Assembly: GCF_905163445.1 (NCBI RefSeq)
Contig: NC_053190.1
Span: 11,534,501-11,598,500 of the forward strand
Direction: 5' to 3'
Length of the DNA: 64,000 nucleotides
From: Pararge aegeria
Taxonomy: Eukaryota; Arthropoda; Insecta; Lepidoptera; Nymphalidae
In this document: positions 10,832 to 23,420 of the stretch, in pieces
How the letters are laid out: each line of letters opens with the position of its first letter
Position numbering within the stretch: the stretch's first letter is position 1
Made by a program: the position numbers and the translations under genes
The notes under the pieces: model-generated
Seen by the model: only the letters and a program-made list of their open reading frames with translations
Told to the model about the DNA's origin: nothing
Database searches by the model: none

Positions 10832-13800
10832 TCACACAAACACCTTGGCCAGCCCGTCGGCGCCCGCGCTCGCGATGTACGGCCGCAGCGGGTGGAAGGC
10901 CACGTCGAGGATGCTCTCGTCGAACTTCTTGCGGTGCGCCGTGATCTCCTGCACGCACGTCTTGGTGTCGAGGTTCCACAGGCGCACGGAGCAGTCGTGG
11001 CTGCCCGACAGCAGGAACAGCCCGTTGGGGTCCAGCGCCAGGCCCGTCACGGCGTCCAGGTGCGCCACCATGGCGTGCGCGCAGCGGCCCGACACCGCGT
11101 CCCAGAAGCGGATGTGGCGGTCCTCGTGCGCCGTCACCAGCAGCGGCAGCGTGGGGTGCGAGCGCACGCGGTGCGCCAGGCTGTCGCACGCCACGCGCAG
11201 CACGGCCTGCGGACACGGGCGCGTTCAGTGCGGCACACTTTGTTGACCGAACCCCCTGCCTCCGAGCGACGATTGATAAATATATTCAAGCAGTATGGAC
11301 ACTACGAGCACACTCAACACAAGTACCCACGACTAAAATGCTGCGATAATAGCTTTTGGGGCTCGTCGGTGCGTGCATCTGTGCGAGAGTTCCGTTTGGA
11401 ACGTTCTTGGTTTGCGGCTGTATTGCTTTAATATATTTACCGTGGGAGTACGCAGCGTTGAAATAAAGTGGCCGGCAAAAGTTGTTTTAAAATCCATATC
11501 TGTCATGGTTTAGCGGCCAAATAAACTACACAGTTTACTGAAATAACATTTGTCGCGTAATTTAAAAGTATGAAACAAACCTTAACTCCGTAGCATGGCA
11601 ACCAATTAGGTAACTTATCAAAAGGTTTATTAAAATAACTGTTTAAAGAGAGAAGAGGGAAAAAAAAAACACTTTTAACGCGAGAAAAATTATTATTGTT
11701 CGTTGTTGTAGTCGTAAAAAAGTAATAGGCCCGTTTTGACTTTTGTCATCGCGACGTAACTAGTTATGGAACCATAAGACTCGGTACTCGATACTCGCGA
11801 TAAATCAATTCAAGTTTGTATCAGTACTTGATTGATATGATTATGTATTGTACAGTGTTCGTTCGTTCAAAGTATTCCTTTAACTTCACAACCAATTCGC
11901 GTGACTGGCTTTTGATTATACGTCCACTTTTCAATCTGTTGAAACAGAATTCGTACTATATAAGAACAAACACAAAAATCGAGTCAAATAACTATGTTTA
12001 AATCAATATCCAAAGTAGAAGAGCAAAAGTTAACTTTTGTTAACGTTAAATGGGGAACGAAAAATGCGCAGTGCGCGCGGGGACGCTTTAGTCATGTGCC
12101 GCTTGGTCAGATACTCAGACTCATTATTGAGAACCCAGTGTCGTCAATTCAGAATTTTATTTGCGGCTTTGAGAAACAAGCGCCGCGGCTTTCGATATTC
12201 AGTAAAAAAATGGTTACAACTCGAGAATAAAAAAAAAAAAAAAAAAAAAGACTGAGAACGTAACTGTTTTCGAAACGTTTCGCAACAATTATAAATTGCA
12301 TGCTACTATAAAGTAAGCGCAAAAAGAATACTAGCGATATATTCTTTCATATTATTTAACGTCCCAAAAAAATTTAGGTATTTTTTAAAACACTATGTAA
12401 TAGATTTTTATTTTATTGTTTCTTTCAGTTTTGTTCCAATTTACATTCTATGGTCTTGCACAAATGTCAAAACGGGCCTATTAAATTTTTACGACTATAG
12501 TCATTGATATATAAAAGTAATTGTCTTTGACAAAATGAGTTCAAATGAAGATATAATTGAGCAAAGTACTAACGTATACAATAAATACAATATAAACTAT
12601 ATATAACTAGCTGTCATGAATGTTAAATTTTTGTACTTATTATCCTATTCCGGTCTAAGAGGAATCCAAAAATCAAATACAATAATAATTGGTTCAGCCG
12701 CTCTTGAGTTATAAATGGTGTAACTAAAACAACTTTGTATTATATATATATATATATATATATATGGATAAAGTATACAATAAAAACAATATATACTATA
12801 TATAATAAAGTATACAAGGCTTGGCCACAACTAGACAGTTATGGACGAACGTGTGAATGAATTACTAGTTACCTGTCCCGTTTCAAGATCGAACAGCAGC
12901 AGGTTCCCGTCGCGGTAGACGACCGCGGCGCGCGTGGCGGCGTCCGCGAAGTCCGCGGCGGCGGGCGAAGCGCCCGCGGTCGCCTCGTCCCGCAGTGTTG
13001 CGAGGAGGGGGCGTGGCGCGCGCGGCGCCCACAGTCGCGCCGTGCCGTCCGCCGACGCCGACAACAGTCGCCCGTGCGCGCTCGCCAGCGACCACACCGC
13101 GTCCGTGTGGTCGCGGAGCACGGGGCCCTGGCGAACGATAAACATTCTTTATTAAAATACTATCACGCTTTGAGGACAGTTTCTGGTTAATAAACATTAC
13201 GCTACTCTTAGATGTTGCGAAGCTAAGATAAGTCAGGAATAGAAACAAGCGAAAAAGAAGAATCAACGCGACAGTCGCGTCGCAAATCAAATCGGAAAGC
13301 TCTTAAGTTGCTTGGAAGCATCGCTTAGCTTTGATATCTCACAAGATACATATAAGAATATGGGATGAAAGTCACACCTCGTTCGTGTGATCGCGGAGTA
13401 CGAGGCCCTAGTTTTTTTTGTTTTTTTGTATTTAATATATCTTTATTAATTAAATAATTGTATTACAGTTCATATCCTAGTGCCTTGGTTAAACAAATAA
13501 ATAATATATTACTTAAAGTTTACCAGGTTACAACACCTTTTTATAACTTTACAGCATACAAACTAAACATTTTTAACAACCTATGAACTGAGCCACATAA
13601 CAGAAGATAATAACTTGTTTTCGTAGAACTTAGTACAGACATACGTTCATTAATAAATTGATATACATTTAATAGTTCATGATATGAATCCTATATTTAT
13701 AATTTAAACGAGGGTAGAACTCTGAACTATGCAACAGTTACGTGCATTCACAAAGTCGTCGAGGAAGTAGTGATGTGGTAGTCGGTATCGATTGTACTTA

Positions 13801-16800
13801 TCGATATATGATAAGTCTTTATATCGGCAGAATGATAACGTATCTTGCGACAGGCGTAAATCTTTCAATCACTGCTGACAAACGTCACTTTTGTTTGTTT
13901 ATTGTATAGAAAAGTGACGTTAGGCAGCAGTGATTGCAAGATTTACGCCTGTCGCAAGCCTGTCGCGAGATACGCAATCATCCTGCCGCTTTTGCCAATT
14001 GCGGACACAAGCAAATTTTTATGTTTAAAACGATTATGTAAGGACGAAAGATTGAAGAATGAAGACAGCATTATTACTTGACGGCCGTCTAGCGCAATGG
14101 GCAGCGACCCTGCTTTCTGAGTCCAAGACTGTGGGTTCGATTGCCACAACTTCAAAATGTATGTGCGATGAACATGAATATTATTCAGTGTCTGGGTGTT
14201 TATCTGTATATTATAATAATTTATTTATATTTTTCCTAAAAATATTCATCAGTCATCTTAGTACCCATAACACAAGCTACGCTTACTTTAGGGCTAGATG
14301 GCGATTGTGTGTACTGTCGTAAAATATTTATTTATTATTTATTATTATTATTATTTAAATCGACCGTAATGCCAACAACTAACCTGCACAGCAGGATCAT
14401 AAGGGTCATAAGGATCAGCGCTGGGCGGTGGTAAGTTCCAAACGCGGATGGTGCCGTCGAGGCCCCCCGAGAAGCATTCCTCGGACCGCGGCATGCCCAT
14501 GGCGAGGCACATGACAGGCGCTGTATGAGCCCGGAACGTGTACAGGGGTTCCACGTCTAGCCCAGCGGACTTCTTCGCGGGAACAGTACGCTGTAGGTTC
14601 CACAACTTTAGAGTATGGTCCTCGGAAGCGGTCACTAGGGCCGCCTCGGTCGGATGGAAGGCGAGCGCTCGTACCTGGAAATAAAACGTCATTATCAGTA
14701 TATGTCATCATTATAGACCCATTACGGCCCACTGGAGGGTACTGGTCACCTCTCAGAATGAGAATGGTTTTGGTCGTAGTTTTTCTTAGAATTTTAAGGC
14801 TTTAGGCACGACGGCACTGGCCAAGTGCGGATTGGTAGACTTCACACGGCTTTGAGAACTCTCTCGTTGTTTTCGTCAAATGACAGAGCAACTTAACTAT
14901 TAAGTAAGTAAGGTGTATTTGGCGTTCCACGTTTTCCGGAAGGACTCTTTGCTGGCGTTAGCCGCACCGTAGTCCTACGTTGCTTGGAATGATTGTGCTA
15001 GCTCGTCGTGTAGGTACAACTCACCCCATCAAAGTGCGAGCGTAAAGTGTATTTGGCGTTCCACGTCTTGCGGAAGGACTCTTTGCTGGCGTTGGCCACG
15101 TCGTAGCCCTCGGCCTCGTTGCTAACAGTAAGCTGCGCCAGTTCACCCAGCGCGAGCGGCTTTTCGTCCGCCTCACCGGTGCCCGCTGCGGCGCCACCGG
15201 CATGCGGGAACTTAACTGTAACACAAAAAACTCCTTTCTTGAACATTCCTTTATCAATTTAAGCCAGCAATAAGCAGAGGAAAACTTTGGCTTGCGATTG
15301 CATCAAAGGCTTGCAGTCCGCTGCTGAACACCACGCTGGGCAGTAGATTATAGTAGTAGCACAAAGGACACTGCAGCCCGTTCCATATTATAAATATATA
15401 TTCTCTAAGTCGCCTCGTACGACAACCGCGGGAAGAGAAGGGGTGATAAAACTGTATTCTGATTAACCGTCACCACACAGCATTCAAAAAAAATCATAAA
15501 TAACTAGTGCCAATTTGCGTGAGGTGGCGTTCTGACTTTTTTTTCTTTTATCATACCGTACCAAACCTAATTTAATTTTAATTATATTTTTATTTGACTT
15601 AATTGGAACAGCGGATAGCAATTGAGTCAGAAATAAGGTGAAGAATAAAAAACTTTTGCTAAAATTTTCATTTTCAGTGCAGATGGTGCACTCGACATCA
15701 AAATATAAAACGATCCGTTGCAATTAATATCTATAAGATGGATGCATCGATAGTTAACTCTAAATCACAAACAATTGAAGCGATTGCCAATGAAAACTTT
15801 CAGCTGAAACTGAATACTGGATACTCTGCTGTATTATTGAAATTTACATGTAATAAAGTACTTTTTTAATTTGATAACCAAAAGAAATTAATGTGACGAG
15901 TTCTTAGCTCGCCCTGTAAGGCTAGCATGAGCATCACGAGAAAATTATGTCTAACCATTATCTCGTCTACTGCTACAGAAAAATACGACTCACGTGAAGA
16001 GATAATTATCTCGTGGCACGCATGCAATGCTGGTCTAGGAACCAAAGTAGTCAGTTCTATAAAACTTCATAAATTACTCTCGCGTTATTAAAGTGCCCTG
16101 TAATATCACGGTAATGGGTAGATAACGATTATGGTTGGCACTACAGGGCACGGCTATCTCCTAAGAATGCGAAGGGTTTATATCTGCAGTCCACCACACT
16201 GTCAAAATACAGATTTTTAGATTCGGCACGCCACTTACAAAAAATTATGAGAGACGATCAGGCTTGCAGGGTTCCTCGTGATGTTTTTCTTCACCGCTAG
16301 AGGTAGCTATTGATATAACGGGATAAGGGGTGCAGGGGCTCGAACTCAGTGCCCCTAAAGACAGGCCGGAGTCCTAATCAGATTATCACAGCTTCCGTTC
16401 ATCGATCAAGAAAAACGAACATGCTTGAGCTGAATAAAGGGAAACTCACCAGCCGGATATTCATCTCCTTGGCCACCGCTGTCAGCTTCGCTTTCCGTTA
16501 GAAGATTCAGCTCGTTTAATACTTCTTCCGTGTCATTGTCTACCTCCTCGCCTTATAACAAACAATAAAAAAATCAGTAAACTCTATATACACGGATAAC
16601 AAACTAGATTTGCGTTCTGTAATAATACAATAACTTAAAAATTAGATGCTATCACTAAAAAAAACCCATCTTCCACCAGCTAATATGATTTATTTAGCTA
16701 CCGCTAAGCTATTAATTTTTCTAAAAGAAATAATTACAACGGGCAATACCTTGTTTCCCTGTGGAGTGGTGCATTTGTTTGGCATCTAAGTCATCTTCGT

Positions 16801-19800
16801 CCATGTCCATTTCCTGATTAGCTAGGAATTCGAAATTCGCAAATACTGCTGCTGTCTCCTGTACAGAGAGACCCTCCTCATTGTAACCTCCACCTCCTTG
16901 TGAGACACCTGCTTTACGTCGCTCCTTACCTAAATATAAAGTCCTTAGTATTAAACGTTACAGCAGCTGCATAGTTTTATGATATCTTCTTCCTTCATAT
17001 AACTAATGAACATTTATATATATGCAGTGTATTGGAATACATAACTGGAAAAATTACTTTGAACATGCTAAAAAGTACGATTGACAATATAATCAAATGA
17101 AAATACAACAGTGTAGTAAGAATTTCTGTTGTAACATTGCTAATGGCATAAATAAGTTATGCACATGATTGATGTATGCACATTACCTTATTTATATATT
17201 TTAATAATAAACATCGTGATTGATTATAATTAATATAAAAAACACTGTATACTTATCATGTTTAAGATTTCAAGTATTGCAATATTTATAATGATACTGA
17301 AATTTCAAAACTGCACTTTTCCATTCATTTTATTTCAGCACAACTAAATTCGAAATTAACATACCATAGTCATACATCTTGCGACTTAAGGCTGTGTTCA
17401 TTGAATAGTGTTGCTGTTTATCACAGTTTCTGTAACTAGGGTCTTCTGCTTGTTCTTCATTAGTTAATCCCAATAAAGTTCTTACTTTGTTTGAACGTAC
17501 ATCAAGAATGGTATCTGTATATCCTATTTCCTGTTAAGAGAATTAATACAATAATTAATTTAACAATAAACAAAGTTTACCCAGCCAACTAAGGGCTTCC
17601 TATTTATAACATAGCAATTTTGGAGATTTCATAGCTTTACTTTTAACTAACAAGTTCAATTAAGATCCTATCAGTTTGGGGGCTTGTTAATATATTAAAT
17701 AACTGTTTTGTTGAATTGTATCGTAGTGTATCTAACGCATAAATGACTTATTACAAAGCAAAATTGATCATACTAATAAACCATAATTAATCATTAAATA
17801 TTTAAAAGACAATTCTTTTTGACTTATTAATATCTATTCATCACACACATTGATGTTGGTTGTACTCTAAAATTATGTTGAAAAAGAGAAACTGCTGTAT
17901 TTCTTGCCAGCTGGTTTTTTTTATATCTGCCTACCTAACGAGTGGTAGAGGCACAAGAGACAGACAGACATCCCATTTCTAAGTGAGTTATACATTTTTT
18001 AAGAACAAAAAACTATCACTTTTAACCATTACCTGTAGGTATTGTTTAATGAGTTGGTGCCCCTGTTTCCATTGAGCTCTTTCAGCAGGCTCTGGTTCTT
18101 GTGGTGGTTCATCTGGTGGAGGATGCATATCGCCCTGCTGAAGTTCTACTCCATACTTGAGCCTATGAAACTTTGCTCTTTCTTGTTTTAAAGCATATTC
18201 AAGCATTTTGATCCGCCTTACAAGATCATTCTTTAGATTCTCTTGGCCCTTCCTCTCACCTTGTAGGAAGGCAATCCGTGCCTAAAATCAATAAGTAATT
18301 TTAATTTGAGACTTTCAATGAAGATTGTATACATTTTCAATACCAATGTAAAATTACAGAACAAAACTATTGTCTGTATCACCTCGCACGTTAGGAACAA
18401 AATCATACCTACAGGCGCAGAGCCTTTTTTCTGTGCTAATTTGGTTGAGTTTCTATTACTCACAGTGACGCACTTGTCTTGAAGTTTCATATTAGTTTAC
18501 GTATTCCCTTCTCAATTGTTTGTAGACTGGTTGACCACAAAATTTATAGATTTGTCTTGGCTGCCCAACTGACAAGCAACAACCAGCATGCTTCGTTAAA
18601 TGATGCCAGCGGCGTTTCTCGCGCGACAGCCCTAAACAGTCATTCATGCATTGCCAGTGTGTCCATTAGCCAGTCACTTAAATGTTTTATGAACAGTGTG
18701 GCCTTTAGGTTAATTTTTCTCACATTAATATAGTCTATTTTGAAAGATGGTAAGAGCTTAGCAGGAAAGGTAAATATCAAGTGGATATTCTGTTAACTTA
18801 AGTATCTTCTATTACCTATGTCTCTTATTCGATAGTTTCTACTTTAAAAATTAGATGATACATATAAATAAAGCATCCAATTATGGAGAACAAAATGGCT
18901 AATATAGGCCACACAAAGCTAAAAAATTTGTATTTATTTCCAATTAAATGAAATAATAAAATGAAAGTTTAAACAGATAATACATCAAAAATGTGCAAGG
19001 AATATGTGGTGTGTAATTAATAAATAAAACAGTGTTCCAATCACTACTTTATATAACACTATGTTTACTGAACCAAAACTGGACTGGCCATAAGTGAATG
19101 CAAGAAACATAAATTAGAATTTCAAACGGACATTATTACGCCATAATGATTAAAATGTTGATAGGTTTAAGTATTTCAGTCATTGTGGCCAATTATATTG
19201 TACACCGATCTCATAAGTGTTCAGGTATAAATCTTTTTTAACAGGGAACACTCAAAGTACAACTGTACTTTTTGAATTGGCACCATTGTACTCAATCTTT
19301 AATATTTTACAGTACAGTAAAAATAAAAATTAAGGCATTTGTAAAAAGAGAGCTTTTATCTCTGAAAGGTCCCTTTCTACAATTGCCTAAATTTTTTCCC
19401 AACTTATACCTTCAGAAAGATTATCTTGAAGTGGATTAATTATAATAAACAATTTATCAACATGTTATAATCTGATTAAAAATGCATCTGGTTTTCTAAT
19501 AACTTATGCATTTGATTAAACATTATGAATATAATAACTTGAACCTTAAATAAATTATAAAAAATCACTTTTTACCATGCATATTAACCAAAAATATAGT
19601 TTAATGTTATAAAATATGTGTTAAAAGCACAACTACACATTTTTTTCCTGATTTATTTATAAAGGCCTACAGATTTTGTGAAAATAAAATATTCTATGTA
19701 ATACAAACTTTTTGGATCCTACAAAATAATCAATAAACTTGTAGCTACATAAGATAAACGATTCTCTTTATATCATTAGTTCATCAACATCTGTAAATAG

Positions 19801-20954
19801 GTTTGAAGTAAAAATTAAGCTAAATGGTTCTAAATTAGTGATATTCTACAAAAAGGTCCAAAGCTGTATGTTGTTGTCTTTTTTATACTGCATCCCCTGG
19901 AAAAGTCAATTTAGTACGAAGCTCTTCCTTTTATATTATCCTTATCCATAGGCTTTCATTACGAAATTATAAACCTTTAAATTTAAATATATTTTTGTAC
20001 AATAGAATTTACACCATTGTGAAATAGAATAGCAAGAATACTTAAAGTCCTCTAATCGTTAGTTGTAAGTTAATTAATCAATTTAATTATCATAATTCAA
20101 TAAAAATATTTTCAAGTGTCTATAGACCAAATTGAGTAAAATAATTATTGATTTGAACTTTACTACACTTGACAAGTTCTGTAACAGAGCTACTAAAACC
20201 CTATGACATACAGAAATATAAAAGCCAAACGTATACAAATCTTATATCTTTTATGGAATATGCAAGAGCAATGTTATGTTTAATATATATAAAATTATAA
20301 GCTGTTGAGAGAAAACTCCAGAGTAAAATATCAACTAGCAATAAAAATGAGTCTCAAGATTTATAATATTAATATTATACTCACAAACTTCACTTTCTTT
20401 TACTATATTTACTTACAAAATTAGGACTTCTCATGCATTATTATTATTATATACATCGTAAATTAAAGGATTCTAAGAATCATTAGGAATAAAGACTTAA
20501 GCAAGTCAATTACGTATTGTTGTTCTAGGATTAATAAGTTATAAAGAACAAACTAAACATTTAATATTACATACAAGAATACAGCACCTAAACAAAATTA
20601 GGAAGTCAATGAATTAAATTGTCAGTAAAGTGGATTACGTGGGTGTTACGAAAGAAATAAAAGCAGCAAAGGAGTGCCAACAGAATAAATAACTAGGATT
20701 ACAAAGTAAAATCAATATAATTATAAAAATAATACCTCAAACTCGGCTCTGTCCACCTCCCATTGTGATCTCTCCAGTTCGAATCTCGCCCATTCGTGTT
20801 GGATAAAATGCAAAACGCCCGGTATTGAATACTGGACACTTTGACTAGATTCTTCATTTTGTTTGTTATTTACACTAACTCCTATCTGAGATCCCACTTG
20901 CCCTCCGTTATGATGAGATACGGAGCTATCATCCATGGCTGTGGGGATTTTCAT
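10832..20954 (-). CDS. Cka: Striatin, WD40/coiled-coil STRIPAK scaffold, complete, 9 exons
   Basis: Exons (transcript order) are 20954-20736, 18281-18033, 17530-17365, 16929-16750, 16551-16450, 15215-15025, 14674-14384, 13127-12873 and 11206-10832, all phase-consistent, giving about 675 residues (somewhat shorter than vertebrate striatins). Striatins are cytoplasmic scaffolds joining PP2A to GCKIII kinases. The N-terminal part (about 43-110) holds the conserved helix of the caveolin-binding/coiled-coil region (SIPGVLHFIQHEWARFE, AFLQGERKGQENLK, VRRIKMLEYALKQERAKF). An acidic linker follows (about 190-330). WD40 repeats run from about 363 to the end (RKTWNAKYTLRSHFDG, ASEDHTLKLWNL, TAHEDRHIRFWD, SGSHDCSVRLWNL) and finish AKVFV-stop, as in other striatins. 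Met7 (20936) has a better context (GCCATGG) than Met1. The last exons are far GC-richer than the first. Introns over 300 bp are 18282-20735, 17531-18032, 16930-17364, 15216-16449, 14675-15024, 13128-14383 and 11207-12872. The first three hold nothing I recognise. Confidence 0.95.
11711..12495. mobile_element. TA-flanked non-autonomous DNA transposon, copy A (785 bp)
   Basis: It begins GTCGTAAAAA and ends TTTTTACGAC, with inverted termini of about 35 bp containing AATAGGCCCGTTTTGAC. It is flanked by TA at 11709-11710 and 12496-12497, as for Tc1/mariner-type insertion. It lies in striatin intron 8, and a second copy is at 52913-53737. The interior has an A-tract near 12230-12249 and no transposase; small open frames inside are not conserved in the other copy. 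Confidence 0.8.
12739..12765. repeat. (AT)n microsatellite
   Basis: A pure TA run of about 27 bases in striatin intron 8, between transposon copy A and exon 8. Confidence 0.85.
13373..13411 (-). other. Decayed partial copy of striatin exon 8 (ghost exon)
   Basis: These 39 bases match 13093-13131 (the 5' end of striatin exon 8 plus its acceptor) at 33 of 39 positions, and lie about 280 bp away in intron 7. On the minus strand an acceptor-like 'ctag' precedes GLVLRDHTNEV and then TGA, against GPVLRDHTDAV in the real exon. Five of the six differences are C-to-T or G-to-A on the plus strand, like neutral decay. The upstream pyrimidine tract is lost (A-rich), so splicing is unlikely. Confidence 0.7.
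13825..13988. mobile_element. Foldback MITE-like element in striatin intron 7
   Basis: The ends read CGGCAG and CTGCCG. Long, nearly complementary arms (left 13825-13917, right to 13988) share GCGACAGGCGTAAATCTT, AATCACTGCTG and ACGTCACTTTT with their complements. The right arm carries an 11-base local duplication. There is no coding capacity. Confidence 0.75.
14075..14350 (+). repeat. tRNA-derived SINE in striatin intron 7
   Basis: A tRNA-like head has an A-box-like TAGCGCAATGGG (14090) and a B-box GGTTCGATT (14134-14142). It is followed by a body (CAGTGTCTGGGTGTTTATCT, CATAACACAAGCTACGCTTA) and a TTTATTATT-rich tail. The body recurs, truncated at the 5' end, at about 58400-58562, confirming it as dispersed. 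Inside an intron of a minus-strand gene it is inserted antisense. Confidence 0.8.
14908..14986 (-). other. Decayed partial copy of striatin exon 6 (ghost exon)
   Basis: This matches 15042-15124 inside striatin exon 6 at roughly 87% over the first 65-70 bases. On the minus strand it keeps an open frame for ANASKESFRKTWNAKYTL, identical to the real exon over these 18 residues, with only silent changes (GCC/GCT, CGC/CGG, AAG/AAA, ACT/ACC). An AG lies just upstream of the homologous part. No GT donor follows; stop codons come within a few codons. It sits in intron 6, about 130 bp downstream of its source in the transcript. Confidence 0.75.
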
Positions 20955-20968
20955 GACATGGCCACCAT
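20951..20968 (-). promoter_or_regulatory. Upstream mini-ORF overlapping first striatin ATG
   Basis: On the minus strand a six-codon frame (ATG GTG GCC ATG TCA TGA) ends in a TGA that overlaps the ATG of Met1 (ATGA). Ribosomes using it would end on top of Met1 and could reach Met7, which has a strong GCCATGG context. Whether this stretch is in the mature 5' UTR is not shown by the sequence. Confidence 0.45.
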
Positions 20969-21804
20969 TACCGTACTTGTCACAGACCTATCAAGAACTA
21001 CAACATGAACTATGCAAAATCAAACACTAAAATATCATTTTTAACTAATATCTAACTAGTTTTCACAACGACGACACCATTTAAGACACTTTTATACGAC
21101 GTATTCATGAATGAAAAAAATTATTGCATGATGGAATACAAAAGTCGAAACGACGTCCGTCCGATGAACATTACTTTTAACTTTTTTTTCTTTGGACTAG
21201 ATGTTGCCATGCCAATGTCTTCCGAGGTTTTGTTTGTAATTTACTTCTAATTATAATAATTTTCTATTACTTGCTGTAAGTTAGTAAGTTAAAAGTATTA
21301 ATTTAATTCGATTATTATTAAGTAATATATAATCGAATTAAATTAATACAGTAAAAGTTTACACTATAAAAACAACAGCAAAGAGGATACAAAAAGATAT
21401 ATCTAATTATATTATGATAGCTTGCCAAAAAAATCGAGATCAATCTTTTTTAGCTCTTTCAGAGAAGTGGAGTACTGAAAAAGGATGGACTCAATAACCC
21501 AAATACTCAGCAACTTGTTTTACAATCAAGTTAGCGACTAACCGTCCCAGCAGGGCTAGCACAGGCAAGAGACAAAAACCATGTATAATTAAGGTGCCGT
21601 GGACATGGAAAAGGAAAGGGAACATGGAAGAGGACCAGTTCACCCCCGTTTATTATTACACATAATATATTATTTCCACTTTTACACCAGTGCTCTGAGA
21701 GTTGAGGAAGCTGTAGGAGAAGATAAGCTTTTATCCTTTCCCCGGGGAGCTAATTGTGTCCGCCACATGATAGCCCTGCTGGTAAACTAATGTGAAAGGC
21801 ATAT

Positions 21805-22050
21805 ACTAATTTCGGCATTAGTTTCCTACCAGATGACGCTACAGTCGCTATAAGACTGATGTGAAAGGCATATATTAGTTTCGGCATTGACGGTAGGAGA
21901 GCCGTAGCTTTATTGGAGAAAGATCTTAGGCCGCGATTGCCAGAGAGTCGCAGGTTCAAATGCTGTCGGTTCCGAAATTTTTTATATGCATTTTATAAAA
22001 TTGATAATTCCTCCAAGTGTAGGTGAAAACACTAATAATAATTATAAAAA
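21805..22050 (+). repeat. tRNA-derived SINE, copy 1
   Basis: A tRNA-like segment (GTAGCTTTATTGG and B-box GCAGGTTCAAAT) is followed by AATTTTTTATATGCATTTTA and CTCCAAGTGTAGGTGAAAAC. Nearly the same unit is at 28690-28925, which shows it is dispersed. A short internal segment (TGTGAAAGGCATATA) is duplicated just upstream. Confidence 0.75.
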
Positions 22051-22239
22051 TGACAAAAGAAGCATATTGATTTTTCCATACAAACGAACTCAAAACATTC
22101 TGAATGTTTACTTATGACAACCCTTTTGATGATTAAAGACCGACAAGTGCATAGCACGGTCTGCGCTACGCAACGCGTACTTAATAAAGTGACAGTAGTT
22201 ACTTAAAATAATGTTATGAGTTAACAAATATTTTAAATT

Positions 22240-23420
22240 TCAGTTTTTGAAATATTGTGTCCGGTGTCTTGCGGTGCGACTGGTCTTGATCGTCATTTGG
22301 GTGTTGTTGCTCGCTTTAAAATCCGTCGCCACTCTTCTCTAATGGCGCATTAATGTAGCAGAGCTTCGATTGCGGCCTTCACTTGGCCGTCCATAACATC
22401 GCTGATCTACCGCGTGGTATCTTCTACTTTCCATTGAACCACAAAGCGCTCAATGGACACGTCAGTACGCCTGGACACTTGACCGAAGAAACTGAGAATT
22501 AGCGCTTGAACTGCAGAAGATAGGAGTTATTTGATTATGAGTTCGTGGAGAATCGATTTACTCGTACGGAACATGTTTCAGGTCACTCCCAACATTCTCC
22601 TCCAGCTCCACATCTCAAGAGCATTTATTTTTTTCTTCTCAGCCTCCCTCAGGGTCCATGTCTCCGAAGCGTAAAAAAATATGGGGAATATCAGTGCTTT
22701 ACCTAGCCGGATCTTAGTGGTTTTCGTCATATTACGATTAGTCCATATCTTTTGCAACTTAAATAAATACGATTAGTCTGATTAGACAACACCACAGTTC
22801 TTATTTAGGCTACTTCCGGCGTGTTGATACGGTCGACAATCATCATTTTGGTCTTAGCGCGATTAATCTTAAGGCCAAATACACACACTACATGCGACAC
22901 TAGATGCGAATAGAGTGGTGTCATCCGCGTAGCGCACGTTTGAAATCTTCAGCCCCTAATTACGACTCCATCTGTCCAGTTTTGTAGATTGCGTTTCATA
23001 ATAAGCTCCGTGAATACAGTAAACAGAAGTAGCGAGATTATGCATCCTTGACGAAGTCCGGCCTTAGGTTGAAAGTGGTCCGAAAAGTTTTGATCTGTCT
23101 TCACAGATGCAGTACCATCTTCGTATAGATGTACGAGGTGTTTTGGCGTGCCCATTTCCAGCAGTCTTCCATAGTACAGGCCATTTGACAGAATCAGATG
23201 CATTTTGGAAATCTTATCCAAGATGTAAGTTGCTTTGTTAAATTTCCGGACTTCTCAATTATTTGGCGAACTATTAGGATTTGCTCCCTGATGCCTTTTT
23301 CTTTAACAATTGCTTCTTGTTCCGGGGCTACTTCCTTGGCCAAGTAGGACTTGAGACGTTCGTTTAGGATGTGCAGTAAATTTTGCTTGCATGTGGTATA
23401 AGAACAATAAGACAATAATT
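22240..23420 (-). mobile_element. Degenerate non-LTR retrotransposon, reverse transcriptase C-terminal half
   Basis: Minus-strand frames, broken by shifts and stops, read as a LINE polymerase in the right order: LNERLKSYLAKEVAPEQ (about 23340), LLEMGTPKHLVHLYEDG and LRQGCIISLLLF (about 23150-23000), VRYADDTTLF with the YADD catalytic box (about 22905), INRAKTKMMIVDR, then YASETWTLREAEKKKINALE (about 22650) and a C-terminal tail ending near 22240. The thumb and endonuclease-distal parts are intact in order but not in frame, so the copy is dead. Family placement (RTE-like) is from general resemblance. Confidence 0.85.

Noticed and set aside
10809..11431. Long frames of 123-179 codons on both strands over striatin's last exon
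   Set aside because: High GC removes stops in all frames here; only the minus frame with WD40 text (SGSHDCSVRLWNL) is coding.
12883..13290. 135-codon Arg-rich minus frame over striatin exon 8
   Set aside because: Out-of-phase shadow of a GC-rich exon.
14090..14145. Possible tRNA gene
   Set aside because: A- and B-box-like sequences are present, but no acceptor stem closes and a SINE body follows directly, so it is a SINE head.
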